Source of the DNA: Amphimedon queenslandica
Taxonomy: Eukaryota > Porifera > Demospongiae > Haplosclerida > Niphatidae
Length of the DNA stretch: 64,000 nucleotides
NCBI RefSeq assembly: GCF_000090795.2
Contig: NW_003546320.1
Location: 232,120-296,119 of the forward strand
Direction of reading: 5' to 3'
Shown here: piece after piece, positions 58,851-64,000 of the stretch
Layout of the letters: each line of letters starts with the position of its first letter
Position numbering within the stretch: the stretch's first letter is position 1
Made by a program: the position numbers and the translations under genes
The notes under the pieces: generated by a model
Databases searched by the model: none
Seen by the model: only the letters and a program-made list of their open reading frames with translations
Told to the model about the DNA's origin: nothing

Positions 58851-59108
58851 GCATATACAGAGGCTGATTATTATTTAAATTAAAATTCTATCCACATTTC
58901 ATTAGATTATCATTTGCCTGCAAAGCAGGGTTTGAAATTTTTGTATTATTTCTATTAATAATAATTTTTTTAGTCGTTACAGTTTATTATGAATAATAGA
59001 ACTAATACTTTTATTATGATTGAACTGAACCCCCTTGTTTCTTTCATTTTTTTACAACCCTACCTTTTCTTATTTAATAGAAATGTTTTTATTTACTTGT
59101 TATTACTA
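58022..59108. mobile_element. Foldback element with 180-base arms and inner hairpins
   Basis: Left arm 58022-58205 (AAGGTAGGGTTGT, GAAAGAAACAAGGGGGTT, TCAATCATAATAA, AAAATTTCAACC) is matched in reverse complement by 58917-59108. The centre of about 700 bases contains a GC-richer hairpin at 58687-58761 (GGTGGGTGTCTTCGGATGTG with its complement), a second hairpin AGGTCTATAT/ATATAGACCT (58764-58789) and (TA)n at 58800-58852. No coding content. Confidence 0.88.
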
Positions 59109-59277
59109 TTGTTAAGAAAAACAAAATTTAGATGTAGAGAGATACAACTGTGAGTTAAAAAATAAATGTGGACTAAAAGTGTTATTAATACTTAGATTTG
59201 GACGGATACAAGTAACAGTTTTTTAATGTATACATGTATATTTGCATGCATGTATAATAGTAACAGTGGCATGATTA

Positions 59278-59315
<38 letters not shown>

Positions 59316-59394
59316 AGAAAGACACAAAACAGACAAAAGGGGGACAAAAAGGAAAGACCCTGTACATACAAAGAAAAAAGAAACAAAAAATAGA

Positions 59395-62300
59395 AAGAGA
59401 CACTACATGTACAACAAAAACAAAGTTCAATGAAACCATCTACCACAGATGGGGGGTGGTAGATTGACAACCACATCTGTGCATTGAAGTGCCAGAGAGT
59501 TATAGAGAGTCTTTGTATGAGATGGCCAGAAACCTCTACAGGAAGGAGACCCAAACGAGTACCAAGATGAAAGCTGATCTTCTTGATAGTAACCAAGGCA
59601 TCATTGCTCCAACCACCTACAGACTCCATAGCGAGGGGAATGAAAAAGACTCCTACACTCCTACAATTATCAAAATGGACCACTCTTTGCAATGTTCAGC
59701 CACAGCAAGGGCAGAGCCTTGAACATTGCCAGTCTGAAACAGGTGTTGATCAATGAGAGGGGAAACGACAGTCACATCCAGTGCAGTGGGGCGGCCTTGT
59801 GTCGAAGATGGTAAAAAGATGTCAGCAGGATGGTTAATTGAGTCGGGAATTACAGATAGAACTTCCCTACGAGGGGAAAGGGCAGCAGCTTGAGCCGCAG
59901 CAAACAAAACATCTCTAATGGCATTATGCCTGGTAACTCGGTCATTATTGCCACCACAAGCTCATGCATGATCACCAAATGGGTCAGCTAAACGAGAACA
60001 GACAGGACATGAATAGGAGTCACAAGCAATCGGAACCCCCAGCCAGTAATTTAAGCAAAGGCAAAATTCACAGTCCAACAAGGTAAAGACCTAAATTAGG
60101 AGAAGGAAGAGCCCTCAGCCAGTCACCAGCATGATGAATGATAGTAGAGAGAAAAAGAGCACGAGAACGTGTGTCATTGGAGACTGAGAGAAGATGGTCA
60201 AAATTGGACTAATCAATGATACGAGTAAGAGACTTCTGAGTGATAGGCATATCTAACTCATCAAGTAAAGACAAGGCATTGAGACCAGCAGCAAAACTGA
60301 AGGAGCAATATAAGAAGAAGGAATCTCCTGGGATACAATAAGAGCAGAGCTGGCAGCAAAACAACAGAAAAAGATAGCTGAGGAGTAGAGGGAAGCTTGT
60401 CTGAGAAAACACCCCCAAGCCTAGTGGGCAGAGCTGCCTTAAGCCGGGACGGGAAGCTTGTCTGAGAAAACACCCCCAAGCCTAGTGGGCAGAGCTGCCT
60501 TAAGCCGGGACCGGTTAGAAAGGGCACCACCTGTCAAGTCAAGTCAGAAAGACAGTCAAACACAAGTGAGTCAAAATCTTCTATCACAGGCAGAACTATG
60601 TCAGGTGAAGTAGTATGCAACGTACAGAGAAACTTTGGAAGACCTAAACAAGAGCGTAAAAGAGAACATTGAGATTGAGAGTCTTCTAACTGGGGAAGAA
60701 GCTGGACAGAGGAGCGAATTTTATCAACCCTAGCTGAGATTACTTATTGACAAAAGCTAGGAGGCCCACAGGAGCACCTAAAGGAACAAAACCCTCAGAA
60801 GTAGTAGGGATTGCTTGAGGAAGTGGATTATGAGAGGTACTTCTGTCCAGAGGCAAAAGTAGCAAAGACTTAGAGAGGTTAAGGTGAAGACAGACCACAA
60901 GAGGGACAGCCTCCTCAATGATGGAAATGGCAGCAAGAAGATCCTTGAGTGGACCACAAAGGACTCCATCATCTAAATACCAGCCATTTAGAAGCAAGCC
61001 AGGGACTTCACTTTCAATCCTCTCAACAATGGGTTGGAGGAGCAAGGAGAAAGCAACAGGTCCCAAGGGATCCCCCTGCTGGACCCCAAAGCTACTAGGA
61101 ATAGTAAAGTCCCCAAAGGGCAGATGAGAAGGAGTGCTGTTGCAGCACTCAAGCCAATGAGAAAGGGCAGGGAGTCTTAAACGAACCTAAAGAAACATGG
61201 ACAAGCAGTCAACACTATTAAAAGCATTAGAGAAATCAAGGAGAAGACAACATTTGGAGTCAGAAGAGGTGGAAGAATTGGAGAGGATGAGCTTCACAGA
61301 GTGGACCAGAGCTTCAGCCCCATTAGCATAACCTACACCCACCTAGTGAGGGGGGAGGAACCGCTTGACCTGAGGCAATACTAAAGATGAGAGACACATT
61401 GAGGTGAGCCTACGAAGAACTTCACCGATGACAATTGAGCAAGTACCACCTGACTTTTTGAGAGAGGCAAGGAAAGTAGCACCACAGAGGTGAGGAACGA
61501 CTGAGTGAGGGCAAGAGCCAGAGGATAGAAAAGAGAAAAACTGTTTGAGCTGGAGAAGAGTGGCCTGAGCACGGCAGGGAGGGGTGGGCAACAAACTCCT
61601 TTCAGGTTGTTGGCGCAAAGATCTGAGGGACCTGTAGCTGTATCTTTTGGGAACGACTTCACAGCCTTGAGAACGGAAGCAGGAGTAAGAGTGGGAGGAG
61701 GGACAGGAGAAGAAAGACAAGGAGAGGGGAGAGATGGAAGGGGCATGAGACAGGGAAGCAAAGAGAGGAGAGGAAGGAGGAGAGAGTGGAGGAGAGAAGG
61801 GAGGAGGATAAGGGGAGGAGGAAGGGGCTGAGAAAGGAGGAGGGGTAGAGAGAGGAGGGGAAACAAAAGAGGGGAGAGGAGGGAGGGCAGGAGGAGGACA
61901 CCGGGGATGCATAGCAAGGAGCTTAGACCAGATATCCCGTGAAGGAGAGACCAGACAATGCGATGTCAGGGCCTGCATGACTTTACCAAACAGCCCCACC
62001 TCCACAGCACGGTGGGCTCTACGAGCATTGGAGGAAGGACAACTAGACTGGGGAGGAGGGGACCTGTAGGCACAATCAGAAGCAGAAGCCCAGTGGGAGA
62101 GGTGCTTCCAAGCTTGGAGGCGAAGCTTTATTAGCGCTAGGAGGTCCTGACCCTTTCTGTGAGTACGGAATGGGGTGAGAAAAAATAGGCACTTAAAGAG
62201 CATGAAAAGCTTGCACCAGACTTCTATATCATCAGGATGGGCTAAAACAGACTCACGAGCTGCATGGCTGACCAAGCATTACAAGCCGCTTTAGGGACAT

Positions 62301-62604
62301 TATAGAGAAGTGGTACTCGAAGGTGACAGATAGAGGATAAAGAAGGCAAACCTGAGTCCAGACAATCCTCAGAAGTGGAGGCCTGATTGAGTGGAGGACA
62401 AAGGTCAGAGCTTGGGTCAGAGTCCGAGGAAGGAGAGAGACTACGTGGCACCAGGGCGAGCCTATTACCAGAGCAAAAGGAGTTGTGGCAAGCCCCTTCC
62501 TATTTAGGAAGGCAAGACGAACATGGTAGCTTGTTCTTCCAGCAGTAACAGGGCTTACATTTGGCCCAGTCCCCATTGCACTGACAGCACTTAGAGGCGG
62601 CCAT
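59395..62604 (-). pseudogene. LINE polyprotein: Cys-rich N-terminus, reverse transcriptase, CCHC, REL endonuclease
   Basis: Start at 62604: MAASKCCQCNGDWAKCKPCY then CPCSSCLP-like text, a Cys-rich leader. A Ser/Pro-rich linker follows, then the reverse transcriptase: PHLCGATFLASLKKSGG and IGEVLRRLTS (about 61490-61400), LLLDFSNAFNSVD (61240, first catalytic Asp), FGVQQGDPLGPVAFSLLL (61085-61035) and GWYLDDGVLCGP (60985-60950, YxDD box). Downstream are the knuckle CPVCSRLADPFGDHA..C (about 60010-59960) and NHPADIFLPSSTQGRPTALD (59840-59780), the PD-D endonuclease site. RLSITLWHFNAQMWLS lies near the end. Several frameshifts, stops and an internal 61-base duplication disable it. The domain order is that of restriction-like-endonuclease LINEs; R4/Dong-like placement is inference from the insertion site. 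Confidence 0.85.
60391..60512. repeat. 61-base tandem duplication in the LINE
   Basis: GGAAGCTTGTCTGAGAAAAC through AAGCCGGGAC occurs twice (60391-60451 and 60452-60512) with one difference. It disrupts the LINE frame by adding 61 bases. Confidence 0.95.
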
Positions 62605-62652
62605 AGTATTATTATTATAATATTATTATTGTTATTCTTATTATTATTATTA

Positions 62653-62693
<41 letters not shown>

Positions 62694-62901
62694 TAATCAT
62701 GCCACTATTATTATTGTTGTTATTGTTATTGATGAAAATGACAGAAATAGAAGTTACATGTAATGAAATATGGGAGAATGTATAGAATGTGAGGTTGACT
62801 TGGTTGTGGTTGTAATTATATATCTAATAATTACATGTATGTAATGTATATTCCATCATAATTGTCGGGAAAAGTTACTATTACTGCTAACTACTTTACA
62901 G

Positions 62902-63634
62902 ATGGGAACCATACGCTCATTTGATGGTGTATTGTCGTTTATGGTGGAATTGACAGGTATTCCAGATTAGTGGTCTTTCTAAAGACATCTACTAACATTA
63001 GGTCAAGCACAGTTTTAGAGGAATTTAAGACAGCAGTGCAGTCTTTTGGCTTACCATCCAGTGTTCATTATGATAAAGGTGGGGAGAATTTGGCTGTTGC
63101 AAAGTATATGCTGGAGAAATGTGGTGTAAATAGAGGCAGTGTGAACATTGGAAAATCTGTTCATAATCAGCAAATGAGAAACTGTGGAGAGATGTGTTTT
63201 CTGCTGCAACACAGCTTTATTATTGCTTGTTTTATACAATGGAAGATGAAAGAATATTTAATATTAACAATGAAGTTCACATAATTGCACTGCATTTTGT
63301 ATGTCCCCAGAATTAATGAAACATTAAAAGCATTTGTTTGTTTCTGGATGAAATCACAATTTTCTTGAGCATCAGCTTTACACTGAAGGAATGATCACAC
63401 TGATCCACGACGATAATCTATACTGAGCCAGTAGATAACAACATTTACGGCACTGAAGATTTATTTGCTGACTCAGTAGACTCAGATGATAACTCCGTTG
63501 ATGTCCCTGCAGTGAGCATTAGTGATGCTATAGCTGCTCTGCAATCATTAATTGATCCCTTACGAGAGTCTTTCAATCATGGAGTTGAACTACATTTGCA
63601 AACAGTTGAATATTTAAATACTACACACATTTAG
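62902..63634 (+). pseudogene. Integrase-core transposon gene, catalytic exon
   Basis: Follows an acceptor CTACTTTACAG. The frame reads GNHTLI, a stop where relatives have Arg, then GGIDRYSRLVVFLKTSTN, FGLPSSVHYDKGGENLAVA and KSVHNQ. After a one-base shift it continues NEKLWRDVFSAATQLYYCLF and INNEVHIIALHFV. Asp in GGID/HYDKG and Glu in EKLWRD fit the DDE set of an integrase-core domain. A later open piece (about 63416-63634) gives DLFADSVDSDDNSVDVPAVS and ESFNHGVELHLQTVEYLN and ends in a stop. Dead copy: stops at 62920 and others. It joins in phase with 53186-53879. Confidence 0.75.
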
Positions 63635-64000
63635 GTTTTGATTACATGTACATCTTAAGCTTTGTTCATGCTATTTCACAATTGTTTTTGTTCCTCTATA
63701 ATCTCTTCCTCTCTGGTTTCTAAAATTGTTATTAATTGAAGCTTTTTTGTATTATTTTAGACTGAAACAGAGTCAATAATGGAAAAGTTAATGATATTAT
63801 TGATAATGAAAGCGAAGGTTATGAAAACATGAGTTGATTACAAAAGTTCCTTTTCTTACTGATCCAATCACAAAAATCATTAATCTGCAGCATTGGAATA
63901 TGACTAAATGTAGTCCCATATCAGACAGTAGTTTTGTAGGCAATTTTGTTCTTTCTGCAATATATACTTAAGGCCTCCATACACTAGGCAACATGTTGCT
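63635..64000. other. 3' flank, no gene seen
   Basis: AT-rich. An acceptor-like TTATTTTAG at about 63760 precedes a short open piece (TETESIMEKLMIL), possibly a last tiny exon of the integrase gene. The window ends in TACACTAGGCAACATGTTGC, which may be the edge of another repeat. Confidence 0.3.

Larger units (their letters stand above)
59265..62706 (-). mobile_element. R2/R4-type LINE set in (TAA)n repeats
   Basis: Retrotransposon of about 3.3 kb on the minus strand. Its 5' end abuts an ATT-repeat block (62607-62700) and its 3' end stops at another (59275-59313), so the 3' tail on the minus strand is (AAT)n. Outside both blocks stands the same unique word in opposite orientation: AGTGGCATGATTATTG (59265) and CAATAATCATGCCACT (62691). 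The whole thus looks like a LINE inserted in the middle of a palindromic microsatellite. Confidence 0.8.

Noticed and set aside
58692-58883. 63-codon plus-strand frame ending in Ile/Tyr repeats
   Set aside because: Made of a hairpin plus a (TA)n tract; no protein features.
61607-61831. Gly/Arg-rich plus-strand frame
   Set aside because: Antisense of the Ser/Pro-rich linker of the LINE polyprotein.
62253-62693. Leu-rich open frame on the minus strand beginning LLLLLLLL
   Set aside because: Translation of the ATT microsatellite joined to the LINE leader; only the part downstream of the ATG at 62604 is LINE-coding.

Overview
The window looks like a transposon-dense, AT-rich stretch of animal chromosome, most likely from a sponge (demosponge, Amphimedon-like). 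This is inferred from the mix of element families, the roughly 60-base GT-AG introns and the lack of bacterial gene organisation. I see no intact host gene, rRNA, tRNA or CRISPR array. Almost every recognisable coding segment is a decayed transposable-element gene carrying stops and frameshifts.

Layout. 1-1.2 kb: tyrosine-recombinase (DIRS-like) remnant followed by an 80-base inverted repeat. 1.9-5.4 kb (minus) and 9.1-14.2 kb (plus): two diverged copies of one RNase H-like transposase (possibly P-element/THAP9-like). Between them lie a 5'-truncated LINE and a complete but dead ZMYM1-type hAT (6.33-9.04 kb). 14.3-15.7 kb: a convergent unknown ORF that may be an accessory gene of the plus-strand transposase element. 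17.8-19.4 kb: another hAT gene. 20-24.8 kb: small inverted-repeat elements and tandem repeats. 24.2-41.4 kb: a degenerate satellite with a unit of about 120 bases whose orientation flips near both ends. It is interrupted by a second copy of the 17.8 kb hAT gene (30.8-32.7 kb), by a DUF7869-like putative DDE gene (33.5-35.8 kb) and by several MITEs. 42-45 kb: foldback elements and a hAT C-terminal fragment. 45.05-48.78 kb: a ZBED-type hAT with an 8-base target duplication, carrying a second hAT, a 450-base palindrome and a MITE inside it. 49.6-50.7 kb: a palindrome of about 1 kb with 485-base arms. 53.2-63.6 kb: an integrase-core gene split by an apparent 9 kb intron. That intron holds MITEs, a Helitron-associated ORF fragment, a proline-rich exon, a foldback element and a nearly full-length R2/R4-type LINE set in (TAA)n repeats.

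The genes do not form a pathway. The value of the window is a readable history of nested insertions: several target-site duplications and two related-empty sites can be seen directly. The least explained items are the orientation-switching satellite with splice-site-like motifs in every unit, the DUF7869-like element inside it, and the convergent accessory ORF. Family assignments rest on motif recognition without database searches.
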